DNA of 64,000 nt from Pomphorhynchus laevis (GCA_012934845.2 WNNJ02001247.1:1-64000); one strand, 5' to 3'; shown: positions 10,612-22,940, counted from the stretch's first letter. The notes: a model not told the origin generated them from the letters alone. Program-made: numbers and translations.

Positions 10612-13595
10612 ATATCCACCTTAATAATACAAATTTATTTAATGTGGCAAATGCGTACAAGCTGTACGCTTACAAGTCCACAAACAAAAATGAAAAAGTC
10701 AAACAGATAAATTGTTTAAATGGGATCGGATTTGTCGTTTGAAGCACTGCAGGGAAGTTGATTGGCGTATATGTATGGGCAGATGGTTCCACGATAGAGG
10801 AGCAGCTACCAGAAAGGAGCGGAGTCCAAAGGAGGTAGAGTAGTTTGGGACATGTAAAAGAAGGGAATTACAGAAAGGCAAGGAACAGTAAACAGGACGA
10901 GAATTATCAAGAAAAGGAAGGTTGAGAAATGAAGGGGTATGAAAGGTTACAAGGCGGAAAGCAACGATAAGACGACGAATTTGAACACGACAATAAATTG
11001 TAGGCAAATCGAGAGAAGCAAGATGGTAGGATGTATGATCAAAACGACGAAGACGGAGGAGAATTCGGACGGCTGCGTCTACAATGCGTTGCAGGGGAAT
11101 AAGAGTGGATTTAGGTGAGTTGGAAAATAGACTAAGACAATAATCGAGTCTAGAAAAAAGGAGAGAATGGGAGAGAGAAGAGTTAGAATAGACGCGAAAT
11201 GTACGGTTTAATAGATATGAAGAAAACCATGATACATTGGGTAAAGAGAAGCCATAATCATGACGAAGGCGATGACGAAGAATCGAGTGATCGACGATGT
11301 CAAAAGCAGACGATAGATCAAGAGAAACTATGACACTATATAGTTTATGATCGCGCGATATGAGTAAGTCGTAATAAACTTTAAGACATGCAATTTCGGT
11401 ATAGTAATTAGAGCGAAATGCGGCTTGGAACGGAGGAAATAAGTTAGAGGAAAAGAGATATGTATTAACTTGCTTAAGAACGAGACGCTCAAGGAGTTTA
11501 GAGAGGGTTGGGAGAAGTGAAATAGGACGGTACGAAGATAGTAGTGAGGAGTCGAGAGATTGCTTTTTGATGAGAGGACCAACAGTGGCGCGTTTACAAA
11601 TTGAAGGAAATGTACGACTACGGATGGACGAGTTGAACAATGTGGTTAGGAAGGGTAAGATAGAGGAGCAGATATTTTTAAGCAAGTGAGTGGGAATTGG
11701 GTCAGAAGGAGAGGTTTTATTAGGTAATGACAGCAGAACCGAAGAAATTTCATCAGACGAAATGTGAAGAAGGTGAAATAGTTCCGGGAGGGAAGTATTT
11801 TAAGAGAAGTGTGGGTACAATGGGGCTATGGGTAGTAGGGAAAGTAAATTAGATAGCTTAGTTTGTAGATAAGAAGAAAATTCATCAGGATTTATATTAC
11901 AAGGGGTAGATGATCGTGAAAGAATTGAGTTTAAGATTTTCCAATGAGATTTAGAGTTGGGAGATGACTCAAGTTGATTTCGCCAAAAGAGAGTACGTTT
12001 AGTACGTATAAGAATGAGATGTGAACGGCGTAGAGAAAAGTAGGAATCACGAAGATTTGGAGTGAGTGAGTTAGGATAACGTTTAAGAAAGCGTTTATAC
12101 ATACGAAAAGAGTGACGGAGTCGACGCTGAGAAAGACTACAGTCAGAATCGAACCAGGGAACCATTTCCGTTGATTTTAAGTATGGATAAGGATGACTCG
12201 CCGTTTGTTTCACGTCGATGTTTCTCAATGCGAGCTAAATTGATCTGGGCAATATCAGAAGCGGAGCGGTCAGGAAAAATTCGGCAAGTAGATGACGTGG
12301 TAAGAAGTTTCAAACGTTGGGAGAGTACCGAAGAGGCATGTGAACTATGTCGGAAAACGATTTTTAAGAGTGGAGGACTGATATGATTGGATTTTGTGGA
12401 TTTGTTTAAACGAATAAAGAATACAGGAGCGATTTTATTGAAGAGTGATGGGTTATCATCAGGAAGAATTGTTGCTAGGATAGACCTGAAAGCAGATACA
12501 TCATCATCGAGGCGAGATTGTGGAGAAGCAGATTCGGAAAGCTTTAAGTTTGGTATGATTATACAGCGATCGCGCGAAGGAAAACGATTTCGTGGAAGTG
12601 GTGGACGGACAGAGCTCGAGGTAGATGAGCAGATAGAAGTGGAAATGACAGGGGTGCTTGATAAAGAATTAATATTGGTTGGAGCAAGTGTGACAGGAGC
12701 GGGGTGTTGAATCGGTTGATCAGAGATGTGACTGGAGATGATTTTAAATGAAGGATGTAAATTATTTGGAAGTGTTACGTGGGAGGTAGACTAAGGAGAA
12801 TTAAGATAGGTTGGGGCATGATTGACAGGAATGAAGTGTTGAATCAGTTGATCGGAAATGTTACTGGAAATGATTTTGATGGAAGGATGTAAATTATTGA
12901 TAAGTGATACGGGGGAAGTCGAGTAAGAAGTACGTGAAGAGAATCAAGAAGTTTGAGATTTATTTAGATTGGGAAGGAATAGGAAAGAAGAGGTACGTGA
13001 TGAAAAGCTTTACCGTTAGCATTGTTAGAATGAGTTTGATTAATGGAAGTTTGGTACGTAGTTGAACGAGGAGTGTGTGAGAGAGTAGGTACAATAATGG
13101 GATTATAAGATGCGAAGTCAGGTATTGATGCAAAGGAAACATCTAAAACATCATTGGTTTGAGTGGTCGTGTGTGATACAGGAGTAGAGGAGCGGGATAA
13201 CTGTAGTAGTCGTACTGATGTACAAAAACCGAATGTGAACTGTTTACGTTTATACACCGAGTGGTCGTATATTTTAACACGAACAAGTGCCCATACATCA
13301 CAATCTTTGGAATCACATCCAACTTCAAAGCTGGTATAACCATCATTGCATTCCGATGTGGAAGATTCTTGATCAGGAACAGGGATCTGAGATCGCGCTT
13401 TTTTAGGCATTACCTTTATCGAGAGATTAAGCTCAATCCTCGAGCGAAGCGAGCGGAACTGACAGGAATAATCTGGAACTGACAGGAATAATCTGGAACT
13501 GACAGGAATAATCAGGAACTGACAGGAATAATCTGGAACTGACACGAATAATCTGGAACTGACAGGAATAATCTGAAACTGACAGGAATAATCTG
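10612..13595 (-). mobile_element. LINE B copy B2 (right arm), internally deleted
   Basis: This is the inverted partner of 2591-7062. It has seven 20-bp 5' repeats (13456-13595), ORF1 pieces (12964-13545 and 12171-12710), then a junction near 12166 where about 1 kb of endonuclease sequence is gone. The ORF2 remains follow: 11800-12228, and a 328-codon frame at 10699-11685. The latter frame reads through because a deletion of about 480 bp joins FRVYSNSSLSH to SLLFSRLDYCLSLF, removing PQGS and YADD. The 3' stem-loop is at 10653-10669. Confidence 0.87.
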
Positions 13596-13625
13596 AAATG
13601 TAAGTAGTTAATAGGGATCATTTAT

Positions 13626-14350
13626 CGCGGGGGCGATAAATGAAACGCACGGCGGAATAAACAAGGAGCTGGAGAGGAGAAAGTTACGATTTTGGGGAGA
13701 AAACAAAAAGACTTAGGGAATAGTCGATCGTAGGAAACAATAGTCTGGAGTTAAAGTTAAACGAGCTCATAACACGGCGAAGGTCACGAAGTAGGATATT
13801 GCAATATCTGTATTTTTTTCGTCAATGAATAACGAAAAATCGAGAAAAAGACAGTTGTCGATGTGAACTCCAAATAAAGTGAGATGTTTAACAATAGGAA
13901 GAACGGTCGATTTAAGAAATACCGCGGGAGAATAGACAGAGAGGAAAGATCAATAACCCATAAAATTTTAGACATTGAATTGTTAAGATACAAACGAAAC
14001 GAGGTAAGATGCTTGAAGATAATAAGACAATTTATAGACGAGGTGGAGAGATCATCGATAAGATTATGAAGAGTATAGGAGTAAGACAATCGGTAGAAGA
14101 GGAGAATAGGTGGAGAGATCATCGATAAGAAGACAATTTATAGAAGGATGAAGCGAAGAAACGATCTCTCTTCCACCAATTCCATCCGGATCATCAACAT
14201 TCTATTCAACTACGACTACAAATTAATCTCCACTGCCTCGCACATATCCTTGGCGGGGCACTCGACATCATCACTGCCCCGATCGTTATATTGCCTATAT
14301 CTCACTGTCCATCTCCGATCCTGGTCTGTCCGATCATTTTATCAAAAATT
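13626..14350. mobile_element. LINE relics, right-arm counterpart
   Basis: This is the inverted copy of 1840-2560 and holds the same LINE reverse transcriptase and endonuclease remnants. The 112-, 68- and 61-residue translated segments are identical to the left arm. Confidence 0.6.
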
Positions 14351-14556
14351 TTAAGAGCTTAAACACACAATCAATTCAGTTCCAGATCATTCCAGTTCCA
14401 GATCAATCCAGTTCCAGGTCAATCCAGTTCCAGATCAATCCAGTTCCAGATCAATCCAGTTCCAGATCAATCCAGTTCCAGATCAATCCAGTTCCAGATC
14501 AATCCAGTTCCAGATCAATCCAGCAAATTTAACAGTTTAAACGCACAAGGACGTCG

Positions 14557-15480
14557 ATGGGAGGACGTAAGAAGACAATTACGACCAACAACAACTGTGC
14601 TCCACTACAAGTACAATGCTCGACACACGACTGCAGCGTCTGGACTACAATCGCATGCGACAGCAGTAAGTCTAAAGAAGACTTCATATGCGGCTTTTGT
14701 GCCAACAAACTCATACGCGACCTATCCCATAAGAACATATCAACTTCCAATGTGTGCACTCAAACCACCCCAGTCGTTACTGATATCCATTGTCAAACCA
14801 CTGATCCTGTCATCACATGCACTTCTAATCCCATGTCTTCACTTCCCGACACCCCCAGTATCTTCCCTACTGTCTCGTTTCTCAATAACCTACATCCCTC
14901 AATCAAAATAACATCCACCAACCTCCACAATCCTTCCACTCATAACCTTTCCTTACATCGCTCACCACCCTTTCTGTTATCCAAATCCTCTTTGTCTTCC
15001 GCTGTCAAACCTACTCCCTTGATATCCTCAACTCCCAGCTCTCCTATCGTGATCTCACCAACTCACGTTACTCGTCCTCCTTTACGGAAACGCTTTCCTT
15101 CTCGCGATCGTTGCGTCATCGTCACTAATATCACTCCTTCTACCTCTTTATCTCCACAAGCACGTCTCGACCATGATGTTTCCATATTCAGATCTATCAT
15201 CTCGTCTCTTGTTCCTGCGGATAACCCATCCTTTTTCAAAAACATTTCTCCTGTCGCATTCATCCGCCTAAATAAATCTTCTCAATCTAATCCTTCCCAG
15301 TCCCCTCTCCTAAAAGTTGTTTTCAAGCATTGCTCTCACGCGTCTTCTGTCCTATCCCAACGATTCAAACTCATGTCCTCTTCAGCCACTCGCATTTTTC
15401 CCGATCGCACCCCCTCCGAAATCGCTCAACTCATCTGCCCGCATCAAACGCCGTCGCGAGGAAAACGGCGAAACATCTAG
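14557..15480 (+). CDS. LINE A ORF1 protein, PHD-like Cys cluster (right arm)
   Basis: The 307-codon ORF has a product identical to that of 706-1629. The N-terminal Cys cluster (QCSTHDCSVW, EDFICGFCANK) suggests zinc binding, as in CR1-group ORF1 proteins. The Ser/Thr/Pro-rich middle is low complexity. The C-terminal block VVFKHCSHASSVLSQRFKL is conserved with LINE B. As in the left arm, the reading frame changes just before the conserved end, so the protein stops about 50 codons early. ORF2 begins about 60 bases downstream in another frame. Confidence 0.7.
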   Translation: MGGRKKTITTNNNCAPLQVQCSTHDCSVWTTIACDSSKSKEDFICGFCANKLIRDLSHKNISTSNVCTQTTPVVTDIHCQTTDPVITCTSNPMSSLPDTPSIFPTVSFLNNLHPSIKITSTNLHNPSTHNLSLHRSPPFLLSKSSLSSAVKPTPLISSTPSSPIVISPTHVTRPPLRKRFPSRDRCVIVTNITPSTSLSPQARLDHDVSIFRSIISSLVPADNPSFFKNISPVAFIRLNKSSQSNPSQSPLLKVVFKHCSHASSVLSQRFKLMSSSATRIFPDRTPSEIAQLICPHQTPSRGKRRNI

Positions 15481-15537
15481 CTCCATACGAAACATCGACG
15501 GAAATTTTCAAGTTGTCCGCACCCGCTCCAAAATTCG

Positions 15538-18175
15538 ATGGCGCTCCATCTCCCCTATGTGTCTTCTTTACTAGCCCCTACCACCAATACACACGGTTTC
15601 CGCCTCGGCCTCCTCAACACTAAATCTATTCTCAATAAATCCGATCTCATCCTCAGCTTATTCAATAAGCAATCCATCGATCTCTTCTGCCTCACCGAAT
15701 CCTGGCACTCCGATTCTGACGACCTCTCAATCCGCCGTTTGCTCTCTGCCGGTTGTTCACAAGACGAATCCGCTCGCCCCCTTAGCAAATCCTCCTCAAA
15801 ATTCTCTAATCATGGCGGCATTGTCGCATTCGCCCGTCACCCCGCGTCTCTTCGCAAAATCACTTCCCCTTTCAGTCCTTGCTCTTTTGAACTGCTCACT
15901 TGTCATTCTTCTAACCCGATCACTCTAGATCTCGTCATTGTTTACCGTCCCGGTTCATCAGCTCCTACATCCTTATTTTTTACTGAACTCGCTGATCTTC
16001 TGTCCCACTGTTCTTTGTCCTCAATCCCTTCAATCGTTCTTGGCGACTTTAACATCCGCCTCGATCGCACCTCTTCCACCGAGTCAATCCAGTTCATCAA
16101 CATCCTATCCAACTATAACTACAAACCCATATCCACTGCCCCCCACACATATTCTTGGTGGGGCACTCGGCATCATCGCTGTCCCCGATCATTTTGCTGC
16201 CTACACCTCAATGTCCATTTTCGATCCTAATCTATCCGATCACTTTCTCGTCACCCTTGATCTCGCTCACAACCACACCCCTCCTCACACACCTACAATA
16301 CTACGTCGCTCTTGGGGAAATCTTGACATCTCCCTTCTCCGCTCTGCCTTACTCAAATCGTCTCTATCCTATCCAACAATAACATATTCCTCTCCTCACG
16401 ATCTCGCTTTTATTTTCGACTCTGAACTCACATCCATTCTCGAAATTCTCTTGCCCTTCAAGCCTCACCCACACCTTCGCTTGCACCGTGCCCCATAGTT
16501 TTACATCCAGTGCCTACTCTCAAAGCGTCGACTCCATCATGCTTTTCGAGTATACCACCGCCCTCTCAGAAGTGATTTCGGCTCGATCACTCCGTATTTC
16601 CGTGATACCTATCTTGCTCATCGGCGGTCTCATCTCCACATAGCACGTACCAAATGCATCTCCTTCTGGCAGCATAAAATCATCACTTCATTCAACACTA
16701 AGACTCTATGGAATACTTTTAACTCAATCCTTGCTCGCTCCTCTCCGCCGTGCAACATCAATCCCCGTGATTATTCGTCATTTCTCCAGAGCAGTATCCA
16801 CGTTGCTCTCTCACAGGCCGGTCTTCATCTTATCCCACTCGGTCCCGCCTAGCCTCATTTTCCCGGAACTCTTTCATCTTATCCCTGTCTCACCTTCCGA
16901 AGTCTCATCTGTTCTCATGTCCTTGCCCAGCAAAACCTCACCGGCCGATCCTCTGCCTACCCACATACTTAAATCCATATGCTCATCGATATCTCCTTTT
17001 CTCATCGTCCATCCGCAGTCGTATATTCACTTCACACTGGAAATCCGCAATCGTTCGTCCCCTCCTTAAGAAACAATCGCTAGACCCCTCCCCCTCCTTC
17101 TAGCTATCGCCCCATTTCACTATTCCCTACTCTTTCTAAGCTCTTAGAACGCCTCATCTTAATGCAGATCGACGCTTATCTCTCGTCATCCAATCTGTAC
17201 CATCCTTTCCAATCCGCTTTCCGCTCTAATCACTCCACAGAAATCGCCTGCGTGAAAGTTTACAACGAGTTACTTATTTCTCGAGATAAGGCTCTATATA
17301 GTGTTCTCATCTTCCTCGACCTCTCCTCCGCCTTTGACATTGTCGACCACTCTGTCCTTCTTTATCGCCTTCGTTATGATTACGGCTTTTCTTCTTCCTC
17401 CATAGCATGGTTTGCCTCATATCTATCCGACCGTTCCTTTCGCGTCTGTTCTAATTCATCATCCTCCCTTCCCATCCCTATATTTTGTGAGGTCCCACAA
17501 GGTTCAGACCAAACATATCTCCTCCCACTGTATCTTTTGCCTCATCGATCATCCCCATAGTCCACAATCTCACTTTCTTAGGCTTCCATTTCGATGATCA
17601 CCTTTCCCTTAAACCCTTCGTCCGTGACAAGGTTCGCTCGTCTAACTTAATTCTCCGTGGCATTTGCCGTATCCGCTCCCTTATCGACTTCCGTTCTTGT
17701 ATGTCTCTTCTTTCATCGCTTCTTTTCCCTAAAATCGATTACTGCATAAGCCTTTTTGCCAATTCTCCAAAATCCATCATCCTACCACTACAACGCATAA
17801 TCAACTTCGCCGTTCGAGTGCTCTTTCGTCTCCGTCGTTTCGACCACATATCCACATATCTTGCCCAACTCTCCTGGCCCACCATCCACATCCGCATCAA
17901 ACTTCGCCTTCTTCTCGTAACTTTTCGTCTCATCGCTGTCAGCTCCCCATCGTTCATCAACCTTCCTTTCTAAGATGACATTCTACCCACATCTCCATCA
18001 CTGCGTTCCCGTAATTCTATCTTACTCTAAGTTCCCAATTATTCTAACAACTACGGTCTCCGATCCTTCCTCGTCGCCGCCCCACTCGCCTGGAATCAGC
18101 TCCACGACGTCCGCCGCACTCCTTTTTTATTGCATTCAAATGCATCCTCCGTTTATACCTTCTCAACATATGATT
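15538..18175 (+). pseudogene. LINE A ORF2: AP endonuclease plus reverse transcriptase, decayed
   Basis: The 230-codon N-terminal frame (15538-16230) is an AP-type endonuclease with LGLLNTKSILNKSDLI, CLTESWHSDSDD, VYRPGSSAP and GDFNIRLDRTSS. The frame changes near 16150 and later. Reverse transcriptase pieces lie at 16731-17069 and 17162-17560 (LSSAFDIVDHSVLLYRLRYDYGF). The segment that should hold PQGSVLG and YADD is deleted near 17510, where the sequence jumps from SEVPQGS to the region after YADD. The C-terminal part is at 17701-18170. Confidence 0.82.
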
Positions 18176-18264
18176 TACATTTTTGTTATGTTGTGGTCAT
18201 GTAAGCGTGCGCTGGCACGCATTTTCCACGTTAAATAAATCTTTTTTTCTTATTTTTTATCGTC

Positions 18265-18985
18265 ACACTTGACCTCAATTCAAACCATACCACATCTCAC
18301 ACACCTATCATCTTATGTCTCCATTGGAGAAATCTTGATCTCCGTTTTCTCTACTCTGCCTTACTCATCTCGTCTGTATCCTCTCTAACAATAACATTAT
18401 CATTTCCTTATGATCTAGCTATTGTTTTCGCATATGAACTCAAATCCACTATCGAATTCCCTTAACTTTCAAGCCTCACATTCATCGTCGCATGCACAGC
18501 GCCTCATGTTTTAACATCCAATGCCTACTCTCAAAGAGTCGACTTCGTCGTGCTTTACGAGTCTATCACCGCTCACTCAGACGTGATTTTCGCTTTCTCT
18601 CCGTGATTCTAATCTTGCTCTTCGCCAGTCTCATCTCAGCCTACTACGTACCAAATGTAACTCCTGCCAGCAGAAAATCATCAATTCATTCAACTCTAAG
18701 TCTCTCTTCATACTTTTAGCTAAATCCTTGCTCGCTCCTCATCGTCTTGCAAAATAAATCCCTAGGATTAATAGTCATTTCTCCATACCAAAATATCTAC
18801 GTTTTCCATCCCACCCACACTTTCACGCCTCGCATCATCCTCCCGGAACTCTTTCATCTTATCCCAGTCTCACCTGCTGAAGTATCATATATCCTTATGT
18901 CCTTGCTTAACAAAACCTCACATGCATATCCCCCGCCTACCCATACTTAAATCCATATGCTCATCGATATCCCCTCCTTTTTTCA
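18265..18985 (+). mobile_element. LINE A fragment, endonuclease end to reverse transcriptase start
   Basis: A decayed internal A segment directly follows the A2 tail. It is homologous to about 16260-16990 and 48480-49200. It has neither the 5' nor the 3' end of the element, and it is cut at about 18980 by the boundary with the family C copy. Confidence 0.65.
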
Positions 18986-20850
18986 AAGGAGGAGATACCT
19001 CCTTGAAACCACCTTCCTGGGGGAAGGTGGTTTATGAATAAAATAATCGATCCTTGCTCTGCGGAGTGCTGCATTAATCCAAAAACCAGTTCTGTCGTTG
19101 AAGTTACCAAGTAACATGTCATAACCGCTCCCCAATATTCGATCCAGGAAGTCACGGTTCTTGTGGATTTCTCCTGGCCGAATATAGACATTGCTGTATT
19201 AATACGCTCACCGTTCTTACAAAGTAATATAGCTAAACAAGATAGGGCTGGACAAGAGTAGTTAATCAGGAGGGATGATCTTAAGGAGCTCTTCACCAGG
19301 GTTAACAGACCTTGAGATGAAGAGGAGTGAGGGTATATTAGGAGTAAAGTGGGTGGAGATATGTTTAGGGATAAATCGAGTAATATCCTGGGGAGACGGA
19401 TAGACTGCGTCTCCTGAAAGACCATACATCTGCATCTATACCAGATAGAAGGCTAAGGGCGGAAGCACCTACCGAATTCCACTGAAGGATATTCAGTGAA
19501 AAAGGCTCTTGATTACTTCCCATTGCGTAAGTGTTACCGAAGTGGGACGCCCTCCACCTAGTCGCAACTAGAGCCGGAATGGTCGCCTTTACCGCTTCCC
19601 GTCACGACAAATGGAGTTGCTTGCCCACAGGCGATATCGTCATTTCCCTTGTAATCCATAGCCCAGATCAAATCCTTTCGAGCAAGCTTCGGAGCGGCTA
19701 TGCTCAGCGCTGACCCGTTTCGTTTCTTAGATTTTGATGGCTTCTTAATATTTTTGGTCTTCACAGAAAGAGGAGAACGGAAAAATTCTGCTAATTGACC
19801 AACCAATTTTTGGACCAATTTTTCAAATTGGATCATTGATGCCTGATGCTGTATTTCAAGAAGTTTCAGAATTTCGTATTCAGCATCCTATCGTCTTTCT
19901 TGTTAGACGAGACAGCTTCCAGGAAACTAGTCGGTTTCGCTGTCATACTCCTGTCTCTTTTGCTATGCCTTAAAGATTTTACACTTTTTTGACCATGCGG
20001 GGTGCTCCCCACCGCAGTTTGCGCAAAATGGCTTACCTTCACACTTCTCAGGATGTATAACAGTTGTACCCCACACGCCGCATCTATCGGGTAGAGAACA
20101 TGCAGCAGACAAATGCCCCCACTGATGACAATTGTTCCGTTGAGGGTACGTTAGTGAGTCGGTTTCGGTGATTGAAAATCTCAAATTATACCTCATAAAA
20201 GGATTGCAAGTCGAAATCGACAGTTTTAGAGCTTCATCCACCGGGGCATTGCAGAACGCCACGAGAATGGGAAAGCCTTTAATCCCTTTTATAAAGCTAA
20301 CGTTAGAGATTTTGTAATCAGTTTCTAGGGCTGATATATCTTCTTCTGAAATGAATGTTGGCATATTGTTTATCATTATTGTTGCCAGGATTGGTTTGGA
20401 AGCAATTATGCCTTGTTCCGAATGCTCTTTTTTAAAGTAGTCAACGTACGACATTGTCAGATCAGGAGTGCAGAATGAGATTTTAATCTCAGATTCATAA
20501 TATTTAATAGCATTGAACAATATCCTTTTTTAAATCGATCGGCAAAGCCACTTATAAAAACATTGAACATGTTCTGTCTTTCCAGAGGCACCAAAATTAT
20601 GATAATCACTAAGTTGGATAATTTTGGTACCAGGGGGAGTTCTCCCTCCGTAATATATTCAAGAGAAGCTAAATCTCCACTAACTTCATTTATTGCATTG
20701 GCAGGAAAATTAGTTTTCAGTGAGTTCTTTGAACGCTCCGACGTGCTAAATTTACTCATTATTTCATCATCACAACAAAAGTACAAAACATAGTATTCTA
20801 TAACAAAACAATAAAAATGAATGTGAATGGTTTTAGGGCCAAACCCAGCC
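18985..20850 (-). mobile_element. LINE family C copy C1, 5' half
   Basis: Read on the minus strand, ORF1 (about 20780-19550) ends in CCHC knuckles (NCHQWGHLSAACSL, FCANCGGEHPAWSKKC). The start of an AP-type endonuclease follows (about 19425-18985) with SIFGQEKSTRTVTSWIEYWG, which is the decayed form of a stretch that in C2 reads HKNRDLLDRILG. The reverse transcriptase is missing. CCHC ORF1 plus AP endonuclease fits the Jockey/I/R1 side of the LINE tree; the exact clade is uncertain. Confidence 0.72.
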
Positions 20851-21081
20851 AAAAAACGTTAAAAACGTTTGAAATTTTATTATCAATATTTATTCCACCA
20901 ATTGTGGACATCGTCAAAATAAATTGTAAGTAGCTTTAATCAACTGACTTGAAAAAAATTGTTGATTAAAGCTACTTACAATTTATCCTGACGATGTCCA
21001 CAGTTAGTGGAAGAAATATTGATAATAAAATCTTAAACGTTTTTAACGTGTTTTGGCTGGGTATGGCCCTAAAACCATTCA
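20821..21081. repeat. Foldback with roughly 120-bp arms and hammerhead-like core
   Basis: 20821-20942 pairs with 20961-21081 around an 18-base loop; the arms are roughly 85-90% complementary by eye. The right arm carries CTGACGA (20988-20994), a hairpin TCCAC AGTTA GTGGA, and then GAAAT (21013-21017), the order of a hammerhead core. The left arm has a degraded version on the other strand. Confidence 0.8.
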
Positions 21082-21900
21082 CAAATATTTCAACCCAGCA
21101 TGTCTCATTCCGATTCAATAATAAAAATGAAGAAATAAAATAACAAAATAGAGGAAACCAAAACATTTTGAACAATAGGTTGCAAACATAATTTATGAAA
21201 ATAATTTATTTATAAATATAAATAAATTTAAAAAATAAAAAATTTTGTTATAATCCAAGACTATCGTTTATATTAATTTTAAGGTCAAGTCAGCTTTATA
21301 GCCAACCAACGTTAAACGTCTTGTATAAACGTCTTACGTTTAAACATACTGGATTCTTTTGATAATATGGTAGTTCCAACAAAATCAATAATTTGATTAT
21401 TATTAATGCTATGATCAACTAATGCACTGCTTGTTCCGCGTTTAAATGTGTATTTATGCTGACTTGCACTTTTATTTATATTTTGCCCAGTTTGACCTGT
21501 TTATTTCATCGCACTCTTTACAAGGGATTTTATAAACAACGGACAGATTGTTGTTGATGGATTTAATTTTTAATAAATTACACAATTTAGGCATTCTTTT
21601 AATGTACAAAACAATATTATACAAAACGTATGTATTCATAACAAAATAATAAAAATGATTTTTATTGTTAAGCTTCGTTTTTAGCTTAATTTTTATTGTT
21701 TTGTTATGAATTTGTACTTTTGTTGTACGAAAGGTTCAGTCAGATGGCGGCGCGCTGGTGCGGCCGAGGGTCTCAGATCCCTCTGGACCTAAGGCCGTAA
21801 ATATAAGTTGAAGATTTTAAAATTCACGTTGTGAACGGCTTCTTTTTAAAGTTGTATTTTGCATGTTTTTGTTTCTTAAAGTTTTTATCGGTTATATAGT
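21082..21900. other. AT-rich region with retroelement remnants
   Basis: This holds the Penelope-like remnant at 21320-21640 (separate entry). Near 21728-21830 is a GC-richer patch with ggtctcagatccctctgg..taaggccg, which resembles the 3' ends of family C copies at 31675 and 42075 and is probably an old C tail. Nothing else is recognisable. Confidence 0.4.
21320..21640 (-). mobile_element. Penelope-like element, endonuclease-region remnant
   Basis: The minus-strand translation shows VVYKIPCKECDE followed by a block resembling the C-terminal GIY-YIG-type endonuclease of Penelope-like elements, where VYKIPCKxC with a downstream H-K/R-rich stretch and a final K-R block is typical. Flanking reverse transcriptase was not found. 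It is an old, broken fossil. Confidence 0.6.
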
Positions 21901-21902
21901 TA

Positions 21903-22940
21903 ATAATAAAACCCTTATTTATTTACTTTCGTTGTATATTCTTAGTGTTTTTGTTTCATTGTTGTGTTTTGTTTGCTGCGGTCCCTACAAACAAAAATGC
22001 TACATGAAGAATTGTTAGCAACGATTATGATTCAATGTACAAACCGACAAGAAACTTTGTGATTTTTTTCTTTTTCATTATTGTTTATTTTCTAAAGATG
22101 CTAGTAGTTATTAGCGAAATATCAAAATGATTTTTCTTATCGTTCAAATATACCTGATAGTTCCTTGAAATTTAAAAATTTAAATACGGATCAGGATGGA
22201 TATATTTCTAAAACTATTTATAAAAAAGCACAAAACTAGTGGATATAAGCTAAAATTATATAAATTTATTAAAATGAGCATATTATTACAAGTGCGAATA
22301 ATTTTGAATTTTTATGACAATTCTAATTTTAATTTTTAATTGACTCATTTTGTAAAGAGCATTTCAAAGTCTGGTGTAAATAAATGATAATATTTTTATC
22401 TTCAATAAATGGCGAGTAACATTTCATAAGTGTGCCACAATGCTACACCATTTATTACACATCCTCATGATTAGGTTTCGTTGCAAAGAATATGATTTTA
22501 GAATTTCCTTCGTAGGCGTTACATCAATATAAAATGCACTGCTATTATATGACTTAATGATGACATGGAGCGCCGTAAGTTGTCTCGATCATTCCCTGAC
22601 TAATCTGTGCGTTATTTTAAATTAATCTACATATATTTCTAATAATAAAACCCTCATTTATTTACTTTTGTTGTACATTTTTAGTGATTTTTTGTTTCAT
22701 TGTTGTATTTTGTTTGCTGCGGTCCCTACAAACGAAAATCTTAAATGAACAATTGTTAGCAACGATTAGGATTCCAGTATCAATGTGCAAACCGACAAGA
22801 AACTTTATTTATGTGATACTTTTTCATTTTTATGTAAATTTCTGATGATGCCAGTAGTTTCTATCGAAATATTCAAATAAATCTTGTTGTCCATCAACTA
22901 TAACTGATAGTTCCTGGATATTTAAAAATAAATAGTCTTC
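21903..22940 (+). repeat. Direct duplication, two copies about 737 bp apart
   Basis: About 21903-22190 and about 22640-22940 are diverged copies of one sequence. They share a gtttgctgcggtccctacaaac stretch, gcaacgatta, and aaaccgacaagaaacttt. Each ends with a hammerhead-like core: CTAAAGA..GAAAT at 22092-22120, and CTGATGA..GAAAT at 22842-22870. No ORF is visible, and 22190-22640 and 22940-23300 show nothing recognisable. Confidence 0.75.

Larger units (their letters stand above)
10612..16186 (-). repeat. Right arm of giant inverted repeat
   Basis: Reverse-complement partner of 1-7062. Relative to the left arm it lacks the segment equivalent to about 4052-5040, and the segment equivalent to about 6033-6513, which carries the YADD region of the reverse transcriptase in LINE B. 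Both arms share the same ORF1 frameshift in LINE A, so the duplication postdates the decay of that copy. The inter-arm spacer is about 3.5 kb. Confidence 0.93.
14360..18245 (+). mobile_element. LINE family A copy A2, near full length
   Basis: This is the most complete A copy. It has the 16-bp repeat 5' UTR (about 14380-14523), ORF1 (14557-15480), ORF2 from about 15538 in several frames, the 3' stem-loop GCGTGC/GCACGC at 18205-18220, and the tail ttaaataaatcttttttt. The part up to 16186 belongs to the right arm of the giant inverted repeat; the rest is outside the visible palindrome. Confidence 0.87.

Noticed and set aside
14529-14759. Short antisense ORFs over LINE A ORF1 (also 1427-1657).
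   Set aside because: Antisense shadow of the ORF1 coding strand; identical in both arms only because the arms are identical.
21728-21800. Possible tRNA-derived SINE head with tcagatccctctgg resembling a box B.
   Set aside because: No convincing box A or cloverleaf. The text matches the 3' ends of LINE family C better.
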